Below, piece by piece: positions 44,531 to 52,772 of a stretch of 64,000 bases of DNA. Every line of letters starts with the position of its first letter. Within the stretch, counting starts at the first letter, position 1. Below the pieces are notes generated by a model. It saw only the letters and a program-made list of their open reading frames with translations, was not told the DNA's origin and ran no database searches. Location of the stretch: positions 1 to 64,000 of the forward strand of contig NZ_JAJEQX010000009.1 in assembly GCF_020687545.1 (NCBI RefSeq), given 5' to 3'. The position numbers and the translations under genes are program-made. Source of the DNA: Ruminococcus turbiniformis (GTDB taxonomy: Bacteria > Bacillota > Clostridia > Lachnospirales > Lachnospiraceae).

Positions 44531-45210
44531 ATCTTCTCTATCCTCCGGTATGTCCGTTCTGCGGGAAAATTTCGGAAGAGGGAATCTGCAGCGGATGCCG
44601 GGCGAAGATCCGTCCCGTCCGGGAACCCCGGTGTATGCGCTGCGGACGTCCGCTTGCGTCCGGGACAGAGGAGTACTGCTTTGACTGCAGGAGGAAGAAG
44701 TCGTATATCCGTCAGGGGCGCAGTCTCTGGCTGCACAGGGAGCCTGTTTCCGGGGCACTGTACCGGTTCAAATACCACAACCGGCGCCGCTGGGGCAAGG
44801 TGTTCGCGGGAGAACTGAACAAATCTTACGGGGAACAGCTGAAAAAATGGGGTGCAGAGGCCATTATCCCGGTGCCCCTTCATATTTCGCGGAGAAGAAA
44901 AAGAGGATTTAACCAGGCGGAGATTATTGCTGAGGAGCTTTCCCGTCTGACAGGAATCCCGATGAGAAACGACGTGCTTTTCAGAATCAGGAAGACGGCG
45001 CCTCAAAAGGATCTCGGGAGTGACGGGAGAAAGAAAAATCTAAGCGGTGCATTCGGCGTTTCGCGCACTTGGAAGCCGGTTGAAAATGCCGTTCTTATCG
45101 ATGACATATATACGACCGGATCGACCGTGGAAAAAGCCGCAGAAGTCCTGGCGGCGGCAGGAGTCCAAAATGTCTTCTTTTTGACGATAAGCATTGGACA
45201 AGGTATCTGA
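44527..45210 (+). CDS. comF: ComF family protein with non-canonical start codon
   Basis: Phosphoribosyltransferase-like protein linked to competence and DNA uptake in other Firmicutes. With the start at 44527 it has 227 aa: an N-terminal zinc ribbon with four Cys pairs (CPFC, CSGC, CMRC, CFDC, residues 9-60) and a PRTase domain with VLIDDIYTTGSTVEKA (about 195-210). No ATG, GTG or TTG exists upstream of 44635, and starting there would cut away the zinc ribbon. A CTG at 44527 lies in CTGA, overlapping the recD2 stop, with GGGAG 4 bases before it, so translation by coupling from CTG is proposed. Confidence 0.8.
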   Translation: MNLLYPPVCPFCGKISEEGICSGCRAKIRPVREPRCMRCGRPLASGTEEYCFDCRRKKSYIRQGRSLWLHREPVSGALYRFKYHNRRRWGKVFAGELNKSYGEQLKKWGAEAIIPVPLHISRRRKRGFNQAEIIAEELSRLTGIPMRNDVLFRIRKTAPQKDLGSDGRKKNLSGAFGVSRTWKPVENAVLIDDIYTTGSTVEKAAEVLAAAGVQNVFFLTISIGQGI

Positions 45211-45224
45211 GTATATGCTATACT
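45197..45224 (+). promoter_or_regulatory. Candidate extended -10 promoter for the cdaA region
   Basis: TGC-TATACT (-10 at 45219-45224) with a TG extension and TGGACA (45195-45200) 18 bp upstream, overlapping the comF end. A TATAAT at 45282-45287 lacks a -35. Confidence 0.4.
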
Positions 45225-45310
45225 AAAACATAGTGACACAAAACAGGCATTGGCGATGCGGCATAAGAATAAAACACCTATAATACACAGGAAGGACATA
45301 GAGAAGCATT

Positions 45311-45715
45311 ATGGTGGATAAAAGGAAAATACGCCTGATGACAAGAACTGCCATCTATGAAAAGGAATATGGTGAGGAGGATGTCAGGATCTGCAGTTAT
45401 TACCGGAAGGATTACTCCAGTCTGAACACATGGATCACTCTGATCTGGATTACCGTCGGGTACGCGCTTGCAGCCGGGCTCGTTTTCCTCTGCGGAGGGG
45501 AAACGCTGCTGGAAGGAATTACGATCCTGCGTCTTCTTATTCTCCTGGCCGTTGCCGTGGGGGGATATCTGGTACTTCTGATCCTCTACGGAGTCGGAGC
45601 GGGAAGCTTCTATAAAGAAAAACACAAACGTGCAAAACAGCGGGTGAAGAGATACATGCGTGATCTTGCACGGCTGGAAAAGATGAATCAGAAGAAGGAG
45701 ATAAACAGATCATGA
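45311..45715 (+). CDS. Uncharacterised membrane protein upstream of cdaA
   Basis: A 134-aa protein with two hydrophobic segments (about 42-62 and 70-95), a soluble acidic N terminus and a basic C-terminal coiled-coil-like tail (about 100-134) that is probably cytoplasmic. I do not recognise the family. Its stop overlaps the next gene by four bases (ATGA), so both are translated together in the operon leading to cdaA-cdaR. Confidence 0.75.
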   Translation: MVDKRKIRLMTRTAIYEKEYGEEDVRICSYYRKDYSSLNTWITLIWITVGYALAAGLVFLCGGETLLEGITILRLLILLAVAVGGYLVLLILYGVGAGSFYKEKHKRAKQRVKRYMRDLARLEKMNQKKEINRS

Positions 45716-46833
45716 GTACATTGCTTGTTTGGAGAGAAAAACTGCAGAATATCTATGCGCAGTATTCGATATATATCAGAAAGGCTCTGCAGTTCGTGCT
45801 GGGGCTTGTCCTGTTCGGACTCATCAATTCAAATGTGGGATTCATGGAGGCTGCGTCCTCGGTGTTCTGTACGGTCGGGCTGGCGGCTGTCTGTACGTTC
45901 CTTCCGATGATTGTGACGGTGTTCGCGGCAACCGTGCTCGTGCTGGTGCATTTTTATGCGCTTTCCATGCCGGTGGCGGCTGTTTCATTTGTGGTTTTCC
46001 TTTTAATGTACATATTTTATTTCCGGTTTACTCCGGGAAAGGCATGGCTTGTTCTTCTTCCGGCAATTGCGTTCGGACTTAAGATCCCGTTCGTCATTCC
46101 GGTTGTGTTCGGCCTGATGGGAACGCCCACCTGGATTGTTCCGGCAGCGTGCGGAGTTGTCTCCTTTTATATGACAGAAACAGTGAAATCATCGGCTGCC
46201 GCATTCCGCAGTACGGATGCGGACGGTCTTGTGACAAGCCTGATGAGCTTCACGAGACAGATGCTTACCAATCAGGAAATGTGGCTGATGGTTATGGCAG
46301 TGGTACTTGGAGTTCTTGTTGTCAATCTGGTCCGCACGAGAGCGATTGATCACGCCTGGAAGATCGCTTCAGCGTCGGGCGCGGCAGTGAGCCTTGTTGT
46401 CGCCCTTGCCGGAAATATTGTGCTGGACGGCGGTATCTCCTATCCGTCTGCGGTTTTGAGCGCGGTGCTGGGAGTGGCTGTCGGACTTGTGCTGGAATTT
46501 TTGTTCTTTTCCGTGGATTATTCGCGGACAGAGAATATCCAGTTTGAGGATGATGAATACTATTATTATGTGAAAGCTGTTCCTAAGGTCGGCGTCTCTG
46601 TGCCGGAGAAACAGGTGAAGCGAATCACCGGAAGTCAGGCCAGAGTATCAGGGGACAGCGCAGAAAATGACGCGGAGACACCTGGAAAGAAGAAGGCGGA
46701 GAAGAAACCGCCCGTTTCCAGGAAAAACAGAAGTACGGAGGAACCCGCAAAACAGAACACGGAAGAGATCCTGCTCACGAGAAGTCTGAGCAGAGAGCTG
46801 GGGCTGGATCAGGATAAGGAGCAGCCGAGGTAA
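45712..46833 (+). CDS. Uncharacterised polytopic membrane protein upstream of cdaA
   Basis: A 373-aa protein with about eight hydrophobic segments between residues 22 and 270, then a long charged cytoplasmic tail with Lys-, Glu- and Pro-rich stretches (about 280-373). I do not recognise a named family. The start ATG overlaps the previous stop; cdaA follows after 20 bp. The tail and location suggest a partner of the c-di-AMP synthase complex at the membrane, but this is inference from position only. Confidence 0.75.
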   Translation: MSTLLVWREKLQNIYAQYSIYIRKALQFVLGLVLFGLINSNVGFMEAASSVFCTVGLAAVCTFLPMIVTVFAATVLVLVHFYALSMPVAAVSFVVFLLMYIFYFRFTPGKAWLVLLPAIAFGLKIPFVIPVVFGLMGTPTWIVPAACGVVSFYMTETVKSSAAAFRSTDADGLVTSLMSFTRQMLTNQEMWLMVMAVVLGVLVVNLVRTRAIDHAWKIASASGAAVSLVVALAGNIVLDGGISYPSAVLSAVLGVAVGLVLEFLFFSVDYSRTENIQFEDDEYYYYVKAVPKVGVSVPEKQVKRITGSQARVSGDSAENDAETPGKKKAEKKPPVSRKNRSTEEPAKQNTEEILLTRSLSRELGLDQDKEQPR

Positions 46834-46853
46834 ACAGGGTGGTGTAGCACAGT

Positions 46854-47720
46854 ATGGTAGACTGGCTTAGAAATTTAATGGACAATTACACAGAGGGAAT
46901 GTATCTTCCGCAGATCCAGGTCATGGACGTAATTGAGATTCTGATTCTGACAGTGTTCATATATGAGATCCTGCTGTGGATCAAGAATACAAAGGCGTGG
47001 ATGCTGCTGCGGGGAATTATCATGCTGGGCGCGTTTATTCTGCTTGCATGGATCTTCCAGATGCATACCATTTTGTATCTGGCTGCGCAGTCGATTAATG
47101 TGCTTGCGATTGCCGCTGTGGTTGTATTTCAGCCGGAGCTGCGCCGCGCGCTGGAAAAACTCGGTGAGAAGAATCTGCTGAGCAGCATTAACCCGTTTGA
47201 CCGGAGCCGGGAGAATGAGCGGTTTTCGGATGAAACGGCTGACAGCATTGTCAATGCGTGCTTTGATATGGGAAATGTGTGTACGGGAGCACTTATCGTT
47301 GTAGAGCAGGTGATCCGGCTTAATGAATATGAAATGACAGGGATCGAACTTGACTGTAAAGTGTCATCTCAGGTTCTCATTAATATATTTGAGCACAATA
47401 CGCCTCTGCACGACGGAGCTGTGATTGTCAGAGGAGACAGAATTACTTCGGCCACCTGTTATCTGCCGCTTTCCGACAATATGTCGATCAGCAAGGATCT
47501 TGGGACAAGACACCGGGCGGCACTCGGAATGAGCGAAGTGTGTGACGCGCTCGTGATTGTTGTGTCGGAAGAGACAGGACTTGTGTCATATGCAATGGGC
47601 GGCGTGCTGACAAGAGGTGTGAACAGAGAAGAACTCCGGGAAAAACTGAGCCAGATTCAGTATAGAAATTCTGAACCGAAGAAGAAGTTCGCTATACGGA
47701 AGGGGTGGCGCAGAGAATGA
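46854..47720 (+). CDS. cdaA: Diadenylate cyclase CdaA
   Basis: Membrane-bound synthase of the second messenger cyclic di-AMP from two ATP. The 288-aa protein has three N-terminal membrane segments (about 20-95) and a DAC (DisA-N) domain with the catalytic DGA motif in PLHDGAVIVRG (about 183) and the GTRHRAALGMSE motif (about 219-230). It is a normal-length CdaA. The cdaR start overlaps its stop (ATGA), the standard cdaA-cdaR arrangement. Potassium transporters such as TrkAH at 10510 are typical c-di-AMP targets. Confidence 0.96.
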   Translation: MVDWLRNLMDNYTEGMYLPQIQVMDVIEILILTVFIYEILLWIKNTKAWMLLRGIIMLGAFILLAWIFQMHTILYLAAQSINVLAIAAVVVFQPELRRALEKLGEKNLLSSINPFDRSRENERFSDETADSIVNACFDMGNVCTGALIVVEQVIRLNEYEMTGIELDCKVSSQVLINIFEHNTPLHDGAVIVRGDRITSATCYLPLSDNMSISKDLGTRHRAALGMSEVCDALVIVVSEETGLVSYAMGGVLTRGVNREELREKLSQIQYRNSEPKKKFAIRKGWRRE

Positions 47721-49036
47721 GAAAGTACAGGTTTACGAACAATATCGGACTGAAAATAATCGCCCTTGTCTTTTCCGCGTTTCTGTGGCTGATCGTAGTG
47801 AATGTGGATAATCCCATCGGAAGCAGCACTTTTTCAGAGATACCGGTTCATATTACAAATGATGATATTATTACATCCTCCGGCGAGGTGTATCAGGTCA
47901 TTGGAGAGCAGACGGTCAGTGTTACAGTCTACGCGACCAGGGAGGTGCGGCAGAAGCTGACGGCCGAGGACATTATAGCCACCGCAGATATTCGTGAAAT
48001 GAGCGGATCTCTGGTGCCGGTCAGCATTGAGATCCCCGATTATGAAGGAGATTACGAGACGGCATACGCCTCACCGAGAAACCTGCAGATACAGACGGAA
48101 AAATCAGGGCGTAAAGTGCTGCCGCTGACGGTTTCCACGCAGGGAGATGTCAGGGACGGCTATATTCTGGGTGACATGACAGTGCATCCGGACAATGTGA
48201 CGATTACGGGAGCGGAATCTACACTGGACCGGATTGACAGGGCAGTGGCCAGGATCGACGTGAATGATCTCTATGAAGACGCAGAGATCACCGCGGAACT
48301 GATCCTGTATGATTCAAACGGAAATGTGATCAGCCAGAATCAGCTGGAGAACAATCTGGGAAGCGGAGGAGTCAGCGTCTCGGTGGAGGTGCTTGAAGTC
48401 AAAAGTGTTCCGGTAGTGTTCAGCGTGTCCGGCACGCCGGCGGAAGGGTATGATTATACCGGATGTACAAGTGAACCTGACACGGTTCAGATCTGCGGAA
48501 AGAGCGAGGATATTGACAGCGTGCAGCAGATCTCGGTTCCTGCGTCTGTAATCAGTGTCAGCGGCGCGTCAGAGCCGATCGAACAGGATGTGGATATTAC
48601 ACCGTATCTTCCGGAAGGTGTGAGCCTGGTGGATGAGAATATGGGAACTGTTAAAGTTACGGCCATGATTGAGGAAGAGGGGACGCGTACAATTGATTTT
48701 CTGGTGAGCTCCATACGGATCAATAACCTGGCTGACAGCCTGCAGGTTTCCTATGAGCCGGATGCTGAGATTACGCTTAGATTCAGCGGAGAGCAGCAGA
48801 GTCTTGACGTTCTCGACATAAGCAGCGCTGTATCGGTTGATCTGCAGGAATATACGGAGCCTGGAACTTATGATGTACCTGTACATGTGGAAATTCCGGA
48901 TGGAATCACTCTTATGGAAGAAGTGACCGTTCGGCTTACGATTGAAGAAAAAACGGAAGAAGTGCCGGGAGAAGGTTCGGGAGAGTCGGAAGAGGACGGC
49001 CAGAACAGTCAGAGCGGCGAGGCGGATTCCGGATAA
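47717..49036 (+). CDS. cdaR: CdaR family (YbbR-domain) regulator of CdaA
   Basis: Membrane-anchored extracytoplasmic modulator of the diadenylate cyclase. The 439-aa protein has one N-terminal hydrophobic anchor (GLKIIALVFSAFLWLIVVNV, about 10-29), followed by about four YbbR beta repeats and an acidic, Glu/Ser-rich tail (about 405-439). The ATG at 47717 overlaps the cdaA stop, which is preferred to the slightly longer open frame. It is the last gene of this operon before an HPr-like gene. Confidence 0.93.
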   Translation: MRKYRFTNNIGLKIIALVFSAFLWLIVVNVDNPIGSSTFSEIPVHITNDDIITSSGEVYQVIGEQTVSVTVYATREVRQKLTAEDIIATADIREMSGSLVPVSIEIPDYEGDYETAYASPRNLQIQTEKSGRKVLPLTVSTQGDVRDGYILGDMTVHPDNVTITGAESTLDRIDRAVARIDVNDLYEDAEITAELILYDSNGNVISQNQLENNLGSGGVSVSVEVLEVKSVPVVFSVSGTPAEGYDYTGCTSEPDTVQICGKSEDIDSVQQISVPASVISVSGASEPIEQDVDITPYLPEGVSLVDENMGTVKVTAMIEEEGTRTIDFLVSSIRINNLADSLQVSYEPDAEITLRFSGEQQSLDVLDISSAVSVDLQEYTEPGTYDVPVHVEIPDGITLMEEVTVRLTIEEKTEEVPGEGSGESEEDGQNSQSGEADSG

Positions 49037-49070
49037 TTTGTCACAAGAAAAAATAAGGAGTGGTTACAGT

Positions 49071-49346
49071 ATGGTAAGCGGAAAAGTGAAGATAAAAAAT
49101 CCTACCGGTCTTCATTTGAGACCTGCAGGACTGTTCTGTAAGACAGCCATGCAGTTTGCAAGCAAAATTACCGTTCAGAAAAAGACAAGGCATGAGGATG
49201 TGACTGCAAATGCCAAGAGTGTTCTCAGTGTGCTGGGCGCATGTATCAAGAGCGGAGATGAGATAGAGATTATATGCGAGGGCGAGGATGAAGAGAAAGC
49301 CCTCAGAGAGATGGTACAGCTTGTCGAGGACGGACTGGGAGAATAG
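49071..49346 (+). CDS. HPr family phosphocarrier protein
   Basis: A 91-aa HPr-fold protein. The phosphorylatable His15 stands in TGLHLRPAG as in HPr, and a Ser50 in NAKSVLSVLG corresponds to the regulatory Ser46. Both sites being present allows PTS phosphotransfer as well as HPr-kinase regulation; whether it is the main HPr or a paralogue cannot be told. AAGGAG lies 10 bases before the ATG at 49071. There is no PTS gene nearby; a nucleotidyltransferase follows after 26 bp. Confidence 0.88.
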   Translation: MVSGKVKIKNPTGLHLRPAGLFCKTAMQFASKITVQKKTRHEDVTANAKSVLSVLGACIKSGDEIEIICEGEDEEKALREMVQLVEDGLGE

Positions 49347-49372
49347 ATGAAAAACTGTCAGGAGGAGAAGTT

Positions 49373-50296
49373 ATGAGCAGAGCAACACTTGTAATCATGG
49401 CAGCCGGAATCGGCAGCCGGTTCGGAGGAGGAATCAAACAGCTGGCCCCGGTGGGACCGAACGGCGAGATTATTATGGATTACTCCATCTACGATGCGAT
49501 CGAGGCAGGCTTCGACAAAGTGGTCTTTGTAATAAGAAAAGATCTTGAAGCGGAGTTCAGGGAGGTAATCGGGAAGAGAATCGAGAAACAGGTGGAAGTT
49601 GCGTATGCATACCAGGAAGTCGATGACATTCCGGAAAAGTACAGAGAAAAATTCTCCGGCAGAACCAAACCGTGGGGAACGGGACAGGCAATTTTAAGCT
49701 GCAGTGATGTGGTTGATTCGCCGTTTCTTGTAATCAACGCGGATGATTATTACGGAAAAGCCGCTTTTAGAGAAGCGTATTCTTATTTGACAGATATTAC
49801 CGATACTGGTAAAATACATATCTGTATGATCAGTTTTGTTCTGAAAAACACACTCAGCGACAACGGCGGGGTGACAAGGGGAATCTGCCATGTGAATGAA
49901 GCTGGAATGCTTACGGATATTGTGGAAACACACAATATCGAAAAGGACGGGCTTCGGGCAGTTGTAAGAGAGGAAGGCGCTGAGAGAGAGCTTGATATGG
50001 ACTCTCCTGTTTCCATGAATATGTGGGGGCTGACGCCGGAATTTTTCGGAATCCTTAAGAATGGTTTTGATGAGTTCCTCAATAGTACGCCTGCAGATAA
50101 TCTGAAGGCGGAATATCTTCTGCCGACGATTATCGGAGAACTTCTTGAGAAGGGCAGGGCGTCAGTACAGGTGCTCAGATCGGATGATCAGTGGTTCGGA
50201 GTGACATACAAAGAAGACCGTGAGACGGTGGTCAGCGCGGTCAGGGATATGACAGAGAAAGGAGTATATCCTTCTCCGCTGTATACTAACGAATAG
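49373..50296 (+). CDS. Sugar-phosphate nucleotidyltransferase-like protein
   Basis: A 307-aa nucleotidyltransferase of the NTP-transferase (GT-A-like) fold. The N-terminal nucleotide loop MAAGIGSRFGGGIKQL (residues 9-24) and the acidic VINADDYYG (about 120-128) are the activation and metal motifs. It could make an NDP-sugar or other activated headgroup for envelope polymers; the substrate is not identified. A strong AGGAGGAG ribosome site precedes the ATG. An LCP ligase gene follows after 17 bp, in keeping with wall polymer synthesis. Confidence 0.85.
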   Translation: MSRATLVIMAAGIGSRFGGGIKQLAPVGPNGEIIMDYSIYDAIEAGFDKVVFVIRKDLEAEFREVIGKRIEKQVEVAYAYQEVDDIPEKYREKFSGRTKPWGTGQAILSCSDVVDSPFLVINADDYYGKAAFREAYSYLTDITDTGKIHICMISFVLKNTLSDNGGVTRGICHVNEAGMLTDIVETHNIEKDGLRAVVREEGAERELDMDSPVSMNMWGLTPEFFGILKNGFDEFLNSTPADNLKAEYLLPTIIGELLEKGRASVQVLRSDDQWFGVTYKEDRETVVSAVRDMTEKGVYPSPLYTNE

Positions 50297-50313
50297 GACA
50301 AAGGGTTTTGGCA

Positions 50314-51861
50314 ATGTCAAAGAAGCAGAGAACGGCAGAGGATGCCGGGCGGAAAAAAAGAAATACGGGAAAGATTTCCGGCAGATCCAGGCGTAACAGG
50401 TTCGGCAGTTTCTGCCTGATCCTGCAGGCGCTTTTAAGCATTGTTTTTATGGGAGTTGTTGTTCTGCTCAACATGCTCCCTCTCAATTATCTGGCCCTTG
50501 TGGCCATGGTTCTTGTATTTCTCTGGTGTATCGCTTTTACAAGTCAGGCTGTGCGCAGAAAGCGCGGGACCGTGGGAAAAGTGTACAGTTTGTTTATGAT
50601 TTGTGTTCTGACTGTGGGAACATACTATGTCGCAAGGACAAACAACATGATTGCGGCTATTACGGGCAGTTTCTTCCAGGTGGACAGCATGGTTGTAGCG
50701 GTTCTGGCGGATGATCCGGCAGAGACGCTTGAGGATGCGGCGGACTACACGTTCGGCGTACAGTTTGAGCAGGGCGGAGAGAATATGCAGACTGCCATAA
50801 CGGATATCCAGGACCAGCTTGGAACGGATATCAATATGACAGAGTACAGTTCGGTGCAGGCGGAAGCGCAGGCGCTTCTGGACGGAGAGGTTCAGGCAAT
50901 CATTTACAATCAATCGTATACAAGTATACTGAATGAATCTATCGAGAATTTCAGCAGTTCGGTTAAGATTATTTCAAGACTTGAGGTGAGATCAGAGCTC
51001 AGTCTCGGGGCTTCCGGTTCGGACGACAGTCTGGTTAAAGAGCCATTCACTGTATACATCAGCGGTATGGATACTTACGGTGAAGATTCGGACGACGGCC
51101 GGGATTCCAGCCGAAGTGATGTGAATATCATAGCGGTTGTAAATCCGACGACACACCAGATCCTTCTCGTCACGACGCCGCGGGATTACTACGTGCCTAT
51201 CCCCGGAGTGTCAGATGGAATGAATGACAAGCTGACTCACGCGGGAACCTACGGACTTGACGCGTCCATGGCGACACTGGGCAATCTGTACGAGACGGAG
51301 ATTAACTATTATGTGCAGCTGAACTTTACATCGCTGATCGACATTGTTGATATTCTGGGCGGAGTGGATGTGTATTCCGAGTATGCGTTCACAACCGGCT
51401 GGGAGTCTGGCCTGGAGATGGATGTCCAGGAGGGAATGAATCACTTTAACGGACAGCAGGCGCTGGCGTTCTGCCGTGAGCGGCATGCTCTGGTGGACGG
51501 AGATAATCAGCGGGGAAAGAATCAGCAGGCTGTCATCACTGCGATGCTGAAGAAGGTGCTTTCACCGACAATTCTGCTTCGCGCAAACAGCATTATCAAT
51601 CAGGTGAGCAACGATGTGGAAACAAATGTGACGCAGGCGCAGCTGAATTCGCTGATCAGGAATCAGCTCAGCACAGGGGCGGAATGGTCGATTCAGTCCG
51701 TGGCCGCTACCGGCACCGACGGGGAAGACTACTGTTATTCCGCAATGGATTCCCTGCTTTATGTAATCTATCCTGATTACGAAGTTGTAAATGGAATTAT
51801 TGATCTTGCGAATGTGGTCGAAGAGGGTGGAAGTCTTGAAGACGGGGAAGCTCTTAATTGA
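50314..51861 (+). CDS. LytR-CpsA-Psr (LCP) family glycopolymer ligase
   Basis: Membrane enzyme that attaches wall teichoic acid or capsule-type polymers to peptidoglycan. The 515-aa protein has a basic cytoplasmic N terminus, three hydrophobic segments (about 35-110), an extracellular accessory domain and the LCP catalytic domain (about 255-420). The latter has the motifs LLVTTPRDYYV, DKLTHAGTYG and ALAFCRERHALVDGDNQR, where Arg and Asp bind polyprenyl pyrophosphate. The ATG at 50314 is taken over the in-frame TTG at 50308. A large hairpin follows the gene. Confidence 0.93.
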   Translation: MSKKQRTAEDAGRKKRNTGKISGRSRRNRFGSFCLILQALLSIVFMGVVVLLNMLPLNYLALVAMVLVFLWCIAFTSQAVRRKRGTVGKVYSLFMICVLTVGTYYVARTNNMIAAITGSFFQVDSMVVAVLADDPAETLEDAADYTFGVQFEQGGENMQTAITDIQDQLGTDINMTEYSSVQAEAQALLDGEVQAIIYNQSYTSILNESIENFSSSVKIISRLEVRSELSLGASGSDDSLVKEPFTVYISGMDTYGEDSDDGRDSSRSDVNIIAVVNPTTHQILLVTTPRDYYVPIPGVSDGMNDKLTHAGTYGLDASMATLGNLYETEINYYVQLNFTSLIDIVDILGGVDVYSEYAFTTGWESGLEMDVQEGMNHFNGQQALAFCRERHALVDGDNQRGKNQQAVITAMLKKVLSPTILLRANSIINQVSNDVETNVTQAQLNSLIRNQLSTGAEWSIQSVAATGTDGEDYCYSAMDSLLYVIYPDYEVVNGIIDLANVVEEGGSLEDGEALN

Positions 51862-51879
51862 CGGCAGGTCTGCAAAATA

Positions 51880-51936
51880 CAGAATACCGGAAGCACGGCG
51901 GGCGTTTATATCCTGCCCCGCTTCCGGTATTCTGCG
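51880..51936 (+). terminator. Long hairpin after the LCP gene
   Basis: CAGAATACCGGAAGC (51880-51894) pairs perfectly with GCTTCCGGTATTCTG (51920-51934), with further GC pairing inside. The T tract is poor, so termination strength is uncertain. Confidence 0.6.
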
Positions 51937-52002
51937 TTGTAGAGTCAATACGTTCCTGCCGGCTGATGAGATTTTTCTGCCGGTACTATCCAGTATTTTC
52001 CG

Positions 52003-52031
52003 TTGAAAAATGAGGAAAAACTTGCTATTAT
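52003..52031 (+). promoter_or_regulatory. Promoter for the GerMN lipoprotein gene
   Basis: TTGAAA (52003-52008) and TATTAT (52026-52031) with a 17-bp spacer, 50 bp ahead of the start codon. Confidence 0.6.
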
Positions 52032-52081
52032 TAATATGTTAAAGTGCGTATTTGTATATGCATGAAGGGAGTGTGAAGTTT

Positions 52082-52699
52082 ATGAAGAAAAGAAGATATC
52101 TGCTGATCGGTATGAGTGCCGCACTGCTTATGACAACGTTTTCGGTTACGGGATGCGCTCAGGAAACCGGAGAAAACGTGAGCGGTGAAGCGGGAACAGA
52201 AGAAGCTGCTCCGAAGGACGAAACTGAAGTAAAAGACGGGGAGACGGAAGCAGAAGCTCAGTCTGAAAGCGGCGGAGATACACAGAATTCGGATGGAGAT
52301 CAGAGCAGCAGCGGGGAAGAGGCGGAGACATGGAATGTCAGAGTCTACTATGTCGACGATCAGACCGCAGAGGTGACGGGAAAAAATGTGGATGTCCGGG
52401 ATGAGTATGATATCTGGACAGCTCTTCAGGAGACGGGAATCATTACCGAAGACTGTGAGTTGTTAAGCCTGACACTGAACGAGGATGACAAGACGATGGA
52501 TCTTGACTTCAATACGGCTACAGGCGACCGGATCCGGAGCATGGGAACGACAGGCGAGACGGAGATCATCGGCTGTATTGTCAATACATACCTGGAGGCG
52601 TACAGTTATTCCGGTATCCGGCTGACCGAGGAGGGACAGCCCCTTCAGACTTCTCACGGAGCCAATTATGACGGCTACACCGGAATTATTTCGTTTTAG
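52082..52699 (+). CDS. GerMN-domain lipoprotein
   Basis: A 205-aa secreted lipoprotein. The signal peptide (residues 1-21) ends in a lipobox SVTGC, so the mature protein is lipid-anchored at Cys22. Next is a Glu/Ser/Gln-rich spacer (about 25-80), then a GerMN domain (about 83-205) related to those in sporulation and germination proteins; outside spores such domains sit in envelope proteins. The ATG at 52082 has GAAGGGAG upstream. The role is probably structural in the wall; the ligand is unknown. The amidase gene follows after 73 bp. Confidence 0.85.
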   Translation: MKKRRYLLIGMSAALLMTTFSVTGCAQETGENVSGEAGTEEAAPKDETEVKDGETEAEAQSESGGDTQNSDGDQSSSGEEAETWNVRVYYVDDQTAEVTGKNVDVRDEYDIWTALQETGIITEDCELLSLTLNEDDKTMDLDFNTATGDRIRSMGTTGETEIIGCIVNTYLEAYSYSGIRLTEEGQPLQTSHGANYDGYTGIISF

Positions 52700-52772
52700 G
52701 TTTTCTGTACAGAGATAAAACGATCCATTTTACAGAATATATCGTGAAAAAATTAAAAGGAGTAAAGGGTAA

